Positions 5,797 to 5,832 of a stretch of DNA of 5,832 nucleotides are shown piece after piece. Positions within the stretch are counted from its first letter, which is position 1. Each line of letters opens with the position of its first letter. The notes under the pieces are model-generated. The model saw only the letters and a list, made by a program, of their open reading frames with translations, did no database searches and was not told where the DNA came from. The translations under genes were made by a program, and so were the position numbers. The stretch is from Planctomycetota bacterium (GTDB taxonomy: Bacteria; Planctomycetota; UBA11346): NCBI GenBank assembly GCA_013816415.1, contig JACDEN010000204.1, positions 1 to 5,832 of the forward strand. The letters are read 5' to 3'.

Positions 5797-5811
5797 GGCG
5801 GCTTCGCCGCC
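5797..5811. repeat. GCTTCGC-core hairpin, GGCGGC/GCCGCC stem
   Basis: GGCGGC (5797-5802) pairs with GCCGCC (5806-5811) around TTC. The core matches the other hairpins of this tail, while the outer stem bases differ and remain paired. Confidence 0.6.
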
Positions 5812-5817
5812 GGTCAG

Positions 5818-5832
5818 TCGGGGGCTTCGCCC
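5818..5832. repeat. 15-bp repeat copy 2, cut by window end
   Basis: TCGGGGGCTTCGCCC is identical to 5676-5690, 142 bp downstream. The window stops inside the 3' arm of the presumed hairpin. Confidence 0.65.

Overview
The window is strongly GC-rich, densely coding bacterial DNA. Four genes read on the + strand and a partial fifth reads on the - strand. Translated HflX, an LpoB-like lipoprotein and several exported or lipid-anchored products point to a Gram-negative cell plan. The HflX linker wording and the style of the exported unknown protein suggest Planctomycetota, but that is a low-confidence inference from memory. No mobile element, CRISPR array, tRNA or rRNA was recognised.

Layout. Bases 1-410 (- strand) hold the N-terminal part of a membrane-anchored or secreted TPR-repeat protein that runs off the left edge. 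A 100-bp divergent intergenic region (411-510) carries a plausible sigma70-type promoter for hflX (511-1827), a complete ribosome-associated GTPase. After 69 bp comes an LpoB-like penicillin-binding-protein activator lipoprotein (1897-2385), followed directly by a GC-rich stem-loop. The stretch 2386-2731 has no supportable gene but several stem-loops and a short imperfect repeat.

From 2732 to 5675 three genes form one tightly coupled unit: an exported 401-aa protein of unknown function, a 98-aa cytosolic protein of unknown function, and a 482-aa PQQ-type beta-propeller probable lipoprotein. The junctions are an ATGA overlap and a GTGA overlap, so translational coupling is likely. A near-textbook intrinsic terminator (5719-5747) closes the unit. 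It sits inside a 157-bp tail (5676-5832) packed with stem-loops that share a GCTTCGC core, and the first 15 bases of the tail recur exactly as the last 15 bases of the window.

How the genes may work together: the LpoB-like protein acts on peptidoglycan synthesis, and the propeller lipoprotein plus the exported unknown protein suggest an envelope-associated assembly. HflX is a cytosolic ribosome factor and probably just a neighbour. The three-gene cassette is the best candidate for an undescribed system, but nothing in the sequence fixes its function.
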